Assembly: GCF_026151205.1 (NCBI RefSeq)
Contig: NC_087082.1
Location: 15,843,365-15,907,364, forward strand
Direction: 5' to 3'
Origin: Bolinopsis microptera
Lineage: Eukaryota; Ctenophora; Tentaculata; Lobata; Bolinopsidae
DNA: 64,000 nt
The notes under the pieces were generated by a model, which was not told where the DNA came from, made no database searches, and saw only the letters and a list, made by a program, of their open reading frames with translations. Shown piece after piece: positions 11,174-23,199 of this stretch; the first letter of the stretch is position 1; the number at the start of each line of letters is the position of its first letter. The translations under genes and the position numbers were made by a program.

Positions 11174-11363
11174 CTGAAATTACATTGTCAAGTTAAAGAT
11201 ATTATCAAGTTATCCGTAGGTGCAAATACATGATAGATGCCTTTACTTATTACTAGGTTCTTCTTTGGCCATTGAGTTTGCTATAATCAGTTTCCCCTTA
11301 GCTTTCTCGGTAAACTATAAAGTCAATAAAAAGTTTCATTTTAAAACCAACTTGGAAACTTAC

Positions 11364-11654
11364 CGTAAACATTGAGCTGCACTTCTGTGTCAGAAGATGG
11401 TGAACTATGGAACTGTCCAGATGTGACTCTGCAAGTGAAAGTTGTTTCTTCTGCAGCTCTCGTAACCTCCAGAGTAGCTGTCTGACTATAGTTTTCTATT
11501 GTACCAGGGTTTGGAGTGAAGTTATAGTCACCTGAAATATCAGTACCTGGAGGTCCTTCCCATTCCACAGTAGCAAGGCTTGTAATTCCCTCTATCACAC
11601 AGAAAATAGTTGCGTCTGTACCTGATTTTACCTCAGCGTTGACGGCATGAACCT
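11364..11654 (-). CDS. Ig-domain exon 5 of the Ig/sushi gene
   Basis: This 291-nt symmetrical 1-1 exon is fully open. It shows the Ig core: ATIFCVIEGI (first Cys), ATVEWEG (Trp) and TTFTCRVTSG (second Cys), ending in VQLNVYG. It is most like Ig exons 3 and 4 (shared NPGTIEN, SQTATLEV), so these three arose by recent tandem exon duplication. Symmetrical 1-1 exons are the classic substrate for extracellular domain shuffling. Confidence 0.85.
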
Positions 11655-11795
11655 CTGAATTAAAGATAATATCAGTTAGGTCTTGGAAAAAAGCATTTTT
11701 GGAAGCGTGGATTTGTTTTTTTAAATATCAATCATGGATCATTTTAAATGTGCACTGTGCAGTAACCCTTGATTTAAAACTGATTTCGAACTTAC

Positions 11796-12080
11796 CATAA
11801 ACATTGAGCTGTACACTTGTGACAGACATGGCCACGGAAGAATCAGGGAACTGTCCAGAGGTGACTCTGCAAGCGAATGTTCTATCTTCTGTAGCTCCTT
11901 TTACCTCCAGACTAGCCGTCTGGCTGTTACCATCTAATGTCCCAGGGTTTAGAGTGTAGTTATTATCTTCTCCATCAACCTCCACCCATTCCACTTCAAC
12001 CTGGCTAGTTATTCCTTTTATCACACAGGAAATGGTAGCGTCCGTACCGGATTTTACCTCAGCGCTGTGGGCTGTCACAA
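11796..12080 (-). CDS. Ig-domain exon 4 of the Ig/sushi gene
   Basis: This 285-nt 1-1 exon is open throughout. Motifs: SGTDATISCVIKGIT, EVEWVEVDGE, then RTFACRVTSGQFPDSS and VQLNVYG. The donor is GTAAGT and the acceptor is preceded by ATTCAG. Confidence 0.85.
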
Positions 12081-12308
12081 CTGAATGCCAAGGAGAGAAG
12101 TTCAATTAGAAATTGATTTTTAGTCCTGTTTAACTGTTTATGAAGTTCTAGCGTTATTTTAGTGGATCCTTGACGGAGTTCATTTATAATTCATATTTCA
12201 TCTCATAATGATTTAAATCAAGAATGATGATAGTGATGATATAGGCATAAGTTCGGAACCTATAGCTATGCCAGTTGCCATGTCGATTCAACCAACTTTG
12301 AAACTAAC

Positions 12309-12598
12309 CGTAAACATTGAGTTGCACTTCTGTATCAGAATGTGGTGAACTAGGATTCTGTCTAGATGTGACTCTGCAAGTGAAAGTTGTTTCTTCTGCA
12401 GCTCCCGTAACCTCAAGGGTAGCTGTTGACTGTTGTTCTCTATTGTACCAGGGTTTGGAGTGTAGTTAGAGTCAGCCACGATAATTTGTTCTGAAGATTT
12501 CAGCCACTCCACTTTAACTTGGCGTGTTATTCCCTCAATCACACAGGAGATAGTTGCGTCTGAACCTGGTTTTACCACAGCGTTGACGGCTTTGACCT
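12309..12598 (-). CDS. Ig-domain exon 3 of the Ig/sushi gene, one-base deletion
   Basis: The exon is 290 nt where its closest sister (exon 5) has 291. It begins PGSDATISCVIEGITRQ with VKVEWLKSS and TPNPGTIENNSQ. The frame then breaks at about 12,427-12,431. The downstream sequence still encodes the usual second half, including the TFTCRVTS-type strand, in another frame. Either a real frameshift or a consensus error in CAACAGC. Confidence 0.75.
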
Positions 12599-12818
12599 CT
12601 GATGTATTGATGAGATTTGTCAGGAATAAGGCTATTTTGGTTCTATGATCTGCATTCAACTATTTTGAGTAATATTATAATGTCCTAATGCCAACTTTAA
12701 AAAAAATATGACATCAGAGAACGCTGTCGCTAAGCAAGAAAAAATAAATATTGATTTGATTACGATTAATGATATTTATAAACATTAATCGAGACCCTTT
12801 GGATTATTATAAACCTAC

Positions 12819-13123
12819 CGTAAACATTCAGTTCAACAGTTTTATCACAACTTGGTGAAGTTGGATATTCTCCAGATGTTACTCTACAAGTGTATGTTTT
12901 ATCGTGCTCTGAAGCCTGTTCTCCAACCACCAGAGTCGCTTTCTGCATGGTCCCACTTTCGTAAACGCCGGGACTTGGAACGTAGTTGGCAGTTGCTGAG
13001 TCAATACTGGTTTCATCATTTGTTAGCCATTCCACTGTCATCAACCCTGATGCTTTTGTTTATCACACCAGGCAATTGTGGCACTCTTGCCCGACTTTGC
13101 TTCAACATGGTGCGGTTGAACAT
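12819..13123 (-). CDS. Ig-domain exon 2 of the Ig/sushi gene, two one-base indels
   Basis: The exon runs from ATTTCAG to GTAGGT and is 305 nt, two more than a multiple of three. Three frames carry consecutive pieces of one Ig domain: VEAKSGKSATIAW, then PGVINKS, then MTVEWLTNDE and HDKTYTCRVTSGEYPTS ending VELNVYG. Two inserted bases between 13,030 and 13,075 explain this. Confidence 0.75.
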
Positions 13124-13223
13124 CTGAAATGAAGTGAGCGAATCAATATATCTCATTTTATGGGTTGTTTGATAGGATTGAAGCTTTAACTTGAATACAT
13201 TTAATAAATAATCTATCACTTAC

Positions 13224-13511
13224 CATACACATCCAGATAAACGAACTCTTGTTGTTGATCCACTGAGACATCTTTGTCAGTATTCGTGACGGTACAAGTA
13301 TATGTTTTATCCTCAGTTACCATATCTGCACTGACAGTTAGTGTTGTTGTCTGCTTTCCTGATAATATCGTCCCGATATCTTCAATTCCACCTGTGAATC
13401 CTGACCAGGTGATTGTGACGGGATCTGACAGATCATCTGTGATTCCAGTAACTGAACAAGACAGAGTAGTCACTGTCCGAGAGTGAACTTCTCGATTGGT
13501 AACTTCAACAA
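13224..13511 (-). CDS. Ig-domain exon 1 of the Ig/sushi gene
   Basis: This 288-nt 1-1 exon is open throughout, with TTLSCSVTGITDDLSD (first Cys), VTITWSGFTGG (Trp) and EDKTYTCTVTNTD (second Cys), ending VYLDVYG. It is the most divergent of the five and probably the oldest. It follows a cysteine-rich exon upstream at about 13,841-14,050. Confidence 0.85.
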
Positions 13512-13840
13512 CTGAAAAAATGACATGGTCTAATTAATTTGTTGGCTGCTAAAAAGACTTATCTAAAAGTTGGAACTAGTATTTTAAGCCCCCCCCCGGC
13601 CCCCGGGGCCCCTTTTCCCCACGTGTTAGTTTCATTTATGAATAGTTCCTCATGCGTATTTATTATTATAAGCACATGGATCCCATTGTTTTTCATAGCA
13701 CTGACATGATGCAAAGATTTAAAAATCAATTTAGAGTTAAGACCTGTGGTTTGAGTTAAACCCTCTTTATAACTATTAGTAGAACTTCCCGCACAGTCTC
13801 CCTCTCACCGGCCCTCTCCCCTACAATTTGTTTAACTTAC

Positions 13841-14050
13841 CCCATCTACACGCCTGAGCGTGGTTCCTTGTCCTGCCGCACTGTTTTACCACTCGTACAT
13901 GGAATACACTGGGTTTACTACTCCTCCTTTACTGTACTCTCCTGCAGCACAGCTCTCACACTGGGTTGTTTCTGTACTCCAGTACTGACCCGGGGCTACA
14001 TGTTCCTGGGGTTTGTTTTTGATAATACTTTCTAGACCAGGATTATTACA
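13841..14050 (-). CDS. GCC2/GCC3-like cysteine-rich exon of the Ig/sushi gene, frameshifted
   Basis: The minus strand shows APGQYWSTETTQCESCAAGE then YSKGG. The following cysteines and GKT/AGQGTTL motif fall in different frames (CIPCTSGKT and AGQGTTLRR). This is the usual C-x2-C-x-AG-x-Y-S-x-GG pattern of ephrin-receptor-like modules. The donor GTAAGT is at 13,840; the acceptor is not certain. At least two indels break the frame. Confidence 0.55.
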
Positions 14051-14195
14051 CGCGTTTTAGTTTTTTTTTTAATATATAGGGCTATATTAGGTTATCTAGA
14101 TGGCAATTTAAGGATTTAAAAATTGTGTAATTTTTAGGATCTTTTTCGTTATTTTCTTCAAATTCCCTACAAAATAAGTGTTGATCGAATTAATA

Positions 14196-14938
14196 CAGGG
14201 TGGGCCAAAAGTCAGTACCCTGGCCATATGTTGGCCTTAATAGCTCAATCATGAGTGTACAATTGAAATAAATTTTTTCTGGTATGACTTACTCCACCAC
14301 TGGTTCGAGGAATTTGTCAAATCGAAAATATTCGTGTTCATTTTTTTCAAATGAAGGTTCATTTTTGCTTTATTTGATAGTTTGGATAGTCGGATAAAGC
14401 CAAATTTTATTGAATAGTGTTTGGCCATTTAAATTACGTTTGCCCGGGAAAAAATGAGAGTTCTAGCTTCTCAGATGACCGAGATATGAAGCATAACGAT
14501 TTTTGTTCATTACGTGTGATCGGAAATTGGGTTGAGGCTAGATCCGCATTATGGGGGAATCGTGTAGAGAGCCCAATTACGGTGCCGTAATTTGGGGAAT
14601 CATTGAGTTCCCAATCAATTTTGCTAACGAGATAAAAAAAATTGCTTGATAACTTCGTCATTTTAAATCCGTTTCGGGACCATCTTTTCAGATCATATTC
14701 CGGATTAAAAAGACCTATTGCAATATGTTACAACGGGTCTCTAACATGTTCAAAAAACACCAGTATTTAAACAATTCAATGTTGATTGGGTGTGGCCCCA
14801 AAATTAATTTTCAAATTTTGGTGACGGAATCCTCGAACAAGTAGGTACAGTATGCTATCTGCAAAGCAACAAACTTTAAATATAAAACACGGCGGAGGTA
14901 TAAGACCCAACGATGGGTACTGACTTTGGCCCACCCCG
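14196..14938. mobile_element. Mariner-like non-autonomous element with TA target duplication
   Basis: CAGGGTGGGCCAAAAGTCAG starts at 14,196, and its near complement GACTTTGGCCCACCCCG ends at 14,938. TA lies immediately outside both ends. This terminal sequence and the TA duplication are characteristic of mariner-type transposons. No transposase ORF remains in the 743 bp. Confidence 0.75.
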
Positions 14939-15031
14939 TACGTATTTGTACTTTGTAGGGACTATTTATTAGTAGAAAGATCTTTCCCCTCATCTGATGA
15001 GGTAATATTTAGGATCGTGCTTAATGCTTAC

Positions 15032-15720
15032 CAATTTCCTGCAGTATCTTGTACTCCAAAGCAGCAGTGTTTTGGTTTTGTGGAAACTTGAACGTCGGGC
15101 TGAAGTCGTTAAACTTATACACCCATTTCATAAAAGTCGTATTTAAACACTTCTTTTTTTTACAAGTCATGATCAGGAAACACCCGATTTCTTCAAGGTC
15201 CATATCTGTTCGTCATAAGCAGGGATCTGCATAAACAATATCACCGGATGTTATATATTATGGTGCTTCCCTTCCAATAATATAACATTTGAAATGTTGT
15301 GCTGTTTATATGCTGTGTAGATACTCTTGGAATTGTTTATTCTTTAATGAAACCTTAAAAATTGTCAAGTCTTGGAATTTAACCTGTTTGTCTTCAGCGT
15401 CATGTATACAATATTTGGGTTGCAGGTTCCTTTATATCAAATGGCGCCGGGGCTCTGTTGACCAATCCAAGTACACATTCTCGTCCGGAAACTGTATCTC
15501 AACCTTCCACTCGCACTTTGTGACTTAACCTGTATCGCTACGTCGTCTAGATCACTTGTATCACCTCGTTTTGAACGATTTTTTTTCCACCGGGTGTCAG
15601 GATCTGTTAAAAATTTACGTAATTTATTCACTTTTAATTTTATAGAAATTTGGAACTGTAAATGGGGCGGGACGGGTTGATAGCAGTAAAAATTATCCAC
15701 TTCAACTTCATCAGAATCAG
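15032..15720 (-). pseudogene. Decayed or indel-ridden coding sequence, family unknown
   Basis: Several protein-like pieces in different frames read on the minus strand: EVEVDNFYCYQPVPPHLQF (15,650-15,710), DPDTRWKKNRSKRGDTSDLD, then CEWKVEIQFPDENVYLDWST (15,450-15,525). A separate piece, MKWVYKFNDFSPTFKFPQNQ, ends with EYKILQEIG at a good GTAAGC donor (15,032). The pieces may be N-terminal exons of the Ig/sushi gene or an independent relic. No domain is recognised. Confidence 0.4.
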
Positions 15721-18640
15721 AATGGAAGTACGTTTAATGAGACATGCAATAACTATACGCTCAATGCCTATAATAGTAAAAGTTTACTGTGCTCCATTGG
15801 CCAGTATCTGTCTACTGCATCTCGAGTTAATTACTTAATCTTAAAATTTTAACTTATCAAAAACTACATGCTAGCCTGTAGCCAGCTAGCTCATCTTATA
15901 ACTTTGATTGAACTTGTTCCTTTAAGTGTATGAATCACGCCTGCCTTATAATAAAGTGTTAAGTGCTCGTCAGGAATCAGGTATTGTGAGTAATATGACA
16001 AATTCTGTAAAAACTAAAAATTGCAGTACTATATTTGTCGTACAATTTTTCCTTATACGAATGATAACTACCTGTGACCGCAACAATTCACTAGTTCGTT
16101 TATGAGAGTTAACTTTTATCTCAGAGATTTATGAGAATTCCAGGCTTGGGTGCAGAGAAATTTTAACATTTCAAGATATAAATTTCGATACAGATTTAAC
16201 CTGACTAACCCTGTGCAGCTGATGTTGGTACACTGATCTGCAATAGTAGAAATATACCAAGCTTAACGTCGCCTGTCATTTCTTTTAAAAAGGGGGGGGA
16301 AAATTACAAGATATCATGTTTAAAATAAACGAAATTTAAGAGTCTGTACTGTAAATGAACGATTAATTGCAAAGGTAGAGAGGATGATCAGAATTCAGGG
16401 CCTACTTAAACAGAAAAAATGCTATTTGTATTTAATATTATCTGAATTGTGAAGACTGGTGTGGAAGTGAACCCATATATGCTTTGACACGTGACAGTGA
16501 TTCTGGGTTCCAATAAGATTGGTCAATACTTTAAAGAGTGATAGAGTGATAGGTTAATCACTATCCACGGTCAGTGGTCACGTGTCAGAGAATATGGACA
16601 CGTGTCAGAGAATAAGGTCACGTGTCAGAGAACCCATCTCGTTCACCTCCCCACCCAGTTCTATTAACTTATCGATTGGCATAAAAATAGTTAACTGTAG
16701 TTCCTCTCACTTCTTTACGGCAGCACATTTCAAGAACACTGTAGCAGCAATACAAAATAACAAACAGGAAGTGAGCAACAATGTTTTTTGTTTCCCCTTT
16801 GCTGGGTTGTTATGGGCATTGTTTTAAGGATAGTTATAGAGATAGTGGCGGTCGCTGTCCCAGGGGACTCTCTAATACTAATTGATGGCGGTTTTGGCCC
16901 CGAATTCACACGCAAATTTGAAAATGAAATTAAAAGAAAGACATGAGGGAAACCAGAAAATATTTGAAAAGATATTTCAAGCCTAGCTAACAATTCTCTG
17001 ATGGTAATGACAACTGACAGATCACTGCACTGGTTATGATGTTTTTGGCTTGCGGCCCCAGCTATTTAATAGTTCCCCAACGTTTAATTTTTGGGGATAA
17101 AAAAGTGTCAACCTGAATCCTGATCAGACTTAAAATTTCGTAATAAATCATATTAAATGACGAGTGGAACTTGCTGGCCCCGGTTGTGTAGCTGACGTTA
17201 GTATCACCCCCAAAAGAGATGGAAGTGGAGTTACTCTATTTAGTCAGGGATTCTAAGTGTGAATCCCGAGGGAGAGCAGGATATCAGAGTACTAGGACAT
17301 CCCAGTTCCGGGATTTATAGATGCAAAGGAATCTCTTGTGTCTATGAACATTTCTTTAGAATTTAAAAATCACTTAAATTAACATATCGTGCAGCTTGAT
17401 CTCCTGCTTTAATTTAATTCCATAGTCATGAGAAAACCATTCATGGTGTGGGCTAATTGATCACGTGACTCGGTTAGTACAGGCAGTGACCTGGGGTAGG
17501 CGTTTTTCCATTGTCATCACGGGACCTACAACTCCTGAACTTATCTACGAGACAGCAACTTCTCACTCATGATCTATTTAAAGTGTAAAATGGACTGCGT
17601 TTTGGGGCTCATGCAATGGTGGGACAAAGAGATCTTGTTTTGGGGTGCATTAGCTCAACTCTGTTTAATCGCTCTGCTTGGAGCTCCTCTAAGCCAGACT
17701 AATGCAATTTTTAAAGTATGGTTGTGGGCATCACACAAGACAAAGATAACTAAGATCCTTGCTTTAGGCGGGCAAACTCGTATAATGTTATTTTGTTACT
17801 GTTGTATGGAGTAAGGCGTTGGCTCGAAAAGCGGACCAATCCCCAGCTCCCAGGCTTGTACGCCAAAAAGGATGAAAGCTTAAACTGTGAGGCTTTAAAT
17901 GTTATATATATAATAACGGTGACCACAGAATAGATCATTGCTCATCTCTAAATAAAAGCTTGAAAATCTATAACGCAGACAACCAAAACTTATCTCGGAA
18001 ACCAAACCGGTTATTTGCCACAGAGTTTTTAAAAAGTAAAATTAGTGTTGAAATCAGCCGGGGTCCTCCAAATACGAAATGACCAAATAGAGCACCTAAA
18101 TGTATTTATTTTGGTTATTTGGGCCCAACAATCACTCCTATAAACTTCAACTTTCTTCACCCTAAAGTCAAACTATGCAACAGAACAGCAACTTCACTCT
18201 ATCATGGAGTAGTTTTTGGGTAAAAATGAATATGCGGCACATAAGACTTCGACTTTACAAAAGTACTTTCAGAAAAACAAGATAGATGATAATAAAGATT
18301 TGTGAAAACTAAAGAAGTCGTTAGTCAAGATGTTTATAGGAATTACTGGGAAAACTAAAGCAGGGAGTGCCACCGGCTTCATGACACCAGTACAGCAAGG
18401 TGAGAGTTTTCTATGAGGTCGAGTTGTCAATGTGTTCTATCGTTTTTAGTGTTTCTAAGATCATATTTAAACCATTGGAATTCCCTGATCATTTTATTAT
18501 AGTGAGAATATTAGTTTGTGTTAATTGCTCTCTAAATAAGTGGCTGTTAACATTAAAATGTAATAACGGAACTGTTTCTCCTGTTCAGATTTTAACTAAT
18601 ATGACGTGCTATAATTTATAGTTTATCTTTGCGTTTCTGT
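15721..18640. other. Non-coding interval with one short tandem repeat
   Basis: No ORF with coding character was found. The only structured item is the CACGTG-containing repeat at 16,576-16,635. Confidence 0.4.
16576..16635 (+). repeat. Three 20-bp repeats, each with CACGTG
   Basis: Three consecutive 20-bp units read GGTCACGTGTCAGAGAATAT with small changes. CACGTG is the canonical E-box for bHLH-Zip factors; binding is not shown. A further CACGTGAC site lies at 16,489. Confidence 0.75.
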
Positions 18641-18647
18641 TTTTTAA

Positions 18648-21093
18648 AGGGGCCCAGTTAACTGAAAAAAAAGTTATCCTCAATTTTGACAGATTTGTGA
18701 CAAATAGCAAACTAAGCACGAGTCGAATTCCTAAATCTCTAATGCTCTCTAACGGTTGTAAATAGCGTTTGTATATTTTGGCGATGACGTCACGAAGTCC
18801 CTTGCGCGCGCAGAGGAGCCGTGAGACGTATTTTACAGGTAGAAAATGGACATAATACAATGTTTTTCCCGAATAACTCGAAAGTAAGTAATTTGGGGTT
18901 TACATGTGCTTCAAAAGTTGTATATAAAATGGCCATTTTGCCAATTTGCACACATTTAAAAACCTTTAGGGCCTTCATCCCCAATTTACAGATACCCATA
19001 GTTTTGCATGATTTCTGGAACCGAAAATCAGTTTTTCGCCAATAACTGAAAAAGTAAGCACTTTAAGGCATATGTTTGTTCGTAAGTCATATGTTAATAT
19101 GCTAATTGCAGTTCTTTTGCACCTGTCTAAAGACTTATTTACAATCCTATCGAAAATGGGTCAGCACCCCGCCCAAATGGTTTTTGGCGAATTTCTCGAA
19201 AAGTATGGATTTTAGGCCCTGTGTTGCTCGATAACTCCTATATAAACATGCATTGCGGCTTCGTTTTAAGCCCATTTTGAAGTCTGTACGACCCTTTAGA
19301 AGCAAGGGTCGGTTACGTTATTGGGTCATATATGGGCGTGGCCTCCTGGGTTTTCTCCACTGTCAAAAAATGTTCCAAACGAAAATCGTTTATTCACCCC
19401 TTTGGGAAAGGCTGTGCAAAGTTTCGTTAGTATCTGAACATTTGCAGGTTCATTTCCATAAATGTCAAAAATGATGGACTGCACAACTTTAGAGTTAACT
19501 TTAGAGAAAACTCATAAGTCATTTATCTCAAATTAAGCGTTAGTGTCCATGATCAACCCGTGGCGACATTGTTTACGTGAAATGTCGTTTACTTTAACCA
19601 TCTAAAATCGATCGTGCCGTAATATATGGCCAAAGAATAATAGGGTCTTGGAAGTTCTATAGTTGTTCGTGGGTGCACCTTTTTGGGATTTAAACTTACC
19701 AGTATTTTTTTTATGTTATGCACCTCAACTACTGGCAGGGGATTAAAGGCCCTAGATCTGATGTCATTTCAAAGAAGAAGAGAGAACGATATTTAATCTT
19801 AACATGTGGAAAGTTCTGCATTGCAAGTGCCCTAATGATTGGTATCCCGTTCTCGGGGACTCTCAGACATGGCAAAAAGCAGTTGTGCCCAGTTAGCTAA
19901 GTCAGCAGTCAACGGAATCAAGCATACATGACAAACTCATTTGCAGTAACGGACCCCGATTATGGAATGTAATCCCCAAAACATATGCACCATCGAGGAT
20001 CCTATGCAATTCAAAGCAGCTTTAACGAACTTCGTGAAGTCATTTCGGACGAGCCCCCAGCTCCGGTATGCAGCCGTCGGAATGGAAATCCTTGCTGGAT
20101 TGGAGTGGTGATAAAAAACAGTTTTACACTGTTCCGGGGGGTCGACTTTTTCGATGGCCCATAGAGGATTCTATGAAGCCTAGAAAGTAACAAAGTAACA
20201 AAGTAGTATATGTACGATGATAATGCAAATTTGGATAACAACTAGGTAAGCCGCAAGTCTAATTCAAAACACACCGCACACCTTACATCGAACTCCAATC
20301 TGTATTTACTATTTGGTAGACCGGGTATTTTGGGGGGAAATTTTGTTCCCGGCACTGTTCTGATAGAAGTACTTTACGATGGTTCCAGAGGAACGGCCGT
20401 AAAGTAGCCCGACTTTTTGTCTCCCGTACTGGCTGACAATGTGGATTAAAATTAGAATTTCGCTATGCTTAACTCTATAAATATAATTGCTCTCGGAATT
20501 GAACAAAATCCTACTTATCTATAGGTTTTACTTACTCTACTTTCTACTCCTACTTATCTATAGGTTTTTTTCTAAATTCGTTAGAGTTTCATGGACTGGG
20601 GAAAAATAATCGGTACGTCTCCCTGCTGGCTGCTTGTGTAATTAAGCCCAAAGAAAACAATCCGAAATTTCACATATGACATAAGAACTGTAATAGCAGA
20701 AATTTTTAACCGTACAATTCCCCGCCACTGTTCAAGAAGCTATATCACTGTTTAAAATCATGAAGTGAGCACTGTACATCCAATTTAGCTATTCCTTTAG
20801 TTAGGATGATAGCCAAAATATAAGGATTTGGGGAACTAGGGTAATAGTCCCTAATTCTAAAAAATTTGAGTGAGTTACATGTGTTTTAATGACAACGATA
20901 AAGATTTGCAAGTATTACGCTTGCAGCGCGCACTGAGGGACTTCGTGACGTCACGAGGCCACGCTTATTATTGCAATAACGCGTTACAGTACGCTAGAGA
21001 GTGGTTCTTTCGGCGTACGATTCTTTACAGTTTGTCACAGCTGATTTAAATCTTAGCCAAATTGGAGACTACAATTTTTCAGTTAAATGGTCC
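18648..21093. mobile_element. Degenerate inverted-repeat element containing a LINE tail
   Basis: The left part (18,648-18,830) and right part (20,905-21,093) are inverted relatives. The clearest match is GACGTCACGAAGTCCCT at 18,785, exactly inverted at 20,936-20,952. Outer pieces share AGTTAACTGAAAA-type sequence. Most of the interior has no coding sequence. The 19,735-20,190 segment is an inserted LINE remnant. Confidence 0.45.
19735..20190 (+). mobile_element. LINE 3' tail remnant, copy 2
   Basis: Closely related to 33,357-33,815, with several small indels. The plus strand carries the decayed end of an RT ORF followed by a short 3' region ending near ATGAAGCC. It is non-functional. Confidence 0.7.
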
Positions 21094-21859
21094 TTTAATG
21101 TACAGTTTTTTACCTATTTTTGCTTTATAGATTTATCAAAATTATACAACAAATTTTTAAGGTGTGTTGCCCCTAAGGAGCGAGTAATGTTCAGAGTTTT
21201 AAAAGCTTCTTCATTTGTGTTTGGCCATTAACCTCTTTCCCCCTATAAACGTTTGTAACTACTGATTCCCGTTTATTAAATGTCATTATTAGGATAGGGT
21301 ACCAAATATATCATAATAACCTGTTTTTATATCTGTAGTGTGTTGAAACCTTGCTTATTGGTTCCCTTATTAGCATGGAAATTTAATCCAGATAGTGTGT
21401 TCCATCGCGCATTTTGAGTTTTGTCTTCATGACCAGGTGACCTCCAGAACACCATCAAACCATATTTGTAGTTGAGTTGACGTCTTCAGGGAAAGTCAGA
21501 ACACCAGTTGTCGGAAGAAAGGTGCTTCTTTTTGGGGGCAGAGTCCCAACCCTACGGCAATTATTCCGTTGTGGTAAAGTGAACCCGCCATTTTCCTCTC
21601 ACCCCGGATTTTAAGAATTTTTTGACAATTAATTTTAAGAACTCCTCCATCAGATACATAAGAAGTCTATGTTAGCCTCACAAATTTACATGTGTAAACT
21701 CAGGGTTTTCTGCAATCAGTTACACACATCTACAGGACCTTCTCTCTCCGTAGTGAGAAGATAGATTCTTGTTGACAGATAAGATCTTGTAATGCTGGTA
21801 CAGATTCAGGTTCTTAGTGTAGGAACAACTCTATTCCTCTACTTCAGATCTTCAGCTTC
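20191..21859. other. No gene supported
   Basis: Apart from the right arm of the inverted-repeat element noted above, nothing is recognisable in this AT-rich stretch. Confidence 0.4.
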
Positions 21860-22093
21860 TCAGGGCAGATTAACTGTCTTAACACATTCCAAACACAATC
21901 CAGTTTGTTCTACTTTTACTTTTTTAGTCTCAACATCTTCCATTCTTATGTTTACCTTCTGGACTTTCTTCTCTTTCTTTTGTTGGGGAGATTTCTTCAT
22001 CGTTTTGACTACAGGACTGTCATTGTCACCTGTCTGAGAGCTGTAACCTCTCAGCGTTGTTTTTCTGTGATCAATATTAACAAACCTCCTCAA
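21860..22093 (-). CDS. Candidate Lys-rich C-terminal exon, unrecognised
   Basis: The reading frame encodes SSQTGDNDSPVVKTMKKSPQ, then QKKEKKVQKVNIRMEDVETK and ends TGLCLECVKTVNLP with a stop. The residue composition looks like a real hydrophilic tail. The start is uncertain. It lies downstream of BTB gene B on the same strand and might be a terminal exon of it or of an alternative transcript. Confidence 0.35.
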   Translation of the reverse strand: MRRFVNIDHRKTTLRGYSSQTGDNDSPVVKTMKKSPQQKKEKKVQKVNIRMEDVETKKVKVEQTGLCLECVKTVNLP

Positions 22094-22099
22094 GTTTTA

Positions 22100-23190
22100 T
22101 CAACCCATCACATACTGATTCAGCAATGTATTCATCCTGCGATTTGAATAATGATTAATAATATCGAAAAATGATTTTAGACTACTGTTATCAAAAACAA
22201 ATTCACAAAATTTGGCAATAATTGATCTATCACAGTATCCTTTCTGAAGTGACTACATTAAAGTTGAGCAGAAGTTCAGATGGTGAGTAGTTCATTAATT
22301 TGTTAGTTCATTATTTGTTTAACGGATGAAAATTAAAAATGTACACATGGTGAGTAGGCTGAGGTATGTTCCTCCCATTCTTTAGTCCGGTAACATTCCA
22401 GTAGGATCATCGAGTGTCAAAAACCCAGTTCCACTCAATTATCTCTGTATCTCTTATTCTCTTGTATCTTTTGAGAGACAGTGTTCACACACACCTCCAC
22501 AGTACTGGCCCCTTCAAACAACTTCCACAGTACATATATGTTCTAAAATTACAAAAATAATTTAGATGGAAGGAACGTTAGTTTTAGATTATAACTCACA
22601 ACTTAGAGTTTCATAAAAATTACAAAACAGATAAGAGATATTCATATAACTTATATATAAATTTTGACTTAAATTTAAATCGGTTAATAAATCTGAGGAA
22701 GGAACAACACAGTGATAAGTAAAAACAAATTTTTAAGTAAACAAAATTTAAAATTTTATTGCCATTTAAAAAAATTAAAATGACTAATAATAACAGAATA
22801 AACATATTCGAACTTAAACATCCGATACTAAACTCATGAATATTGGATATGCTACGAAATTTAAAATTAAGCTTTTTACTAGTATATAGTAATGAACTAC
22901 TCATCTGCTTATTTGGTCACAGGTTTTTTCCCAGACTCCGTGTTAGGACCTTTAGCTGTCTGTACCCAGTTTTCGATATCTTAGAATATATTCCGCTTTT
23001 ATTTATATCCTACTCTCGATTCCTCGCTAGCAGCCCGGTTAATTTTAGGTACCATTATGGGCTCATTAAATCATTAGGTCTTATTAAAGAACCTCTCACC
23101 CTCTAAGAAAACTCCGTTTGGAGATATCCCTTATTACGCTTATGTTATTAATGTACCTTGTGTTCTTGAAATCCTGTCACATTTTAAACT
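22100..23190. other. AT-rich interval, nothing firm
   Basis: A minus-strand fragment at 22,440-22,515 encodes GASTVEVCVNTVSQKIQENK before a stop. It may be another relic exon, but splice sites cannot be assigned. Confidence 0.3.
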
Positions 23191-23199
23191 GTTTTTAGT

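Noticed and set aside
10720-11196. 158-codon plus-strand ORF
   Set aside because: It is antisense to the first sushi exon, whose splice sites, phases and cysteine spacing on the minus strand are convincing.
18609-19474. Several overlapping ORFs of 60-85 codons
   Set aside because: They occur on both strands of an inverted-repeat element with no motif and no splice support.
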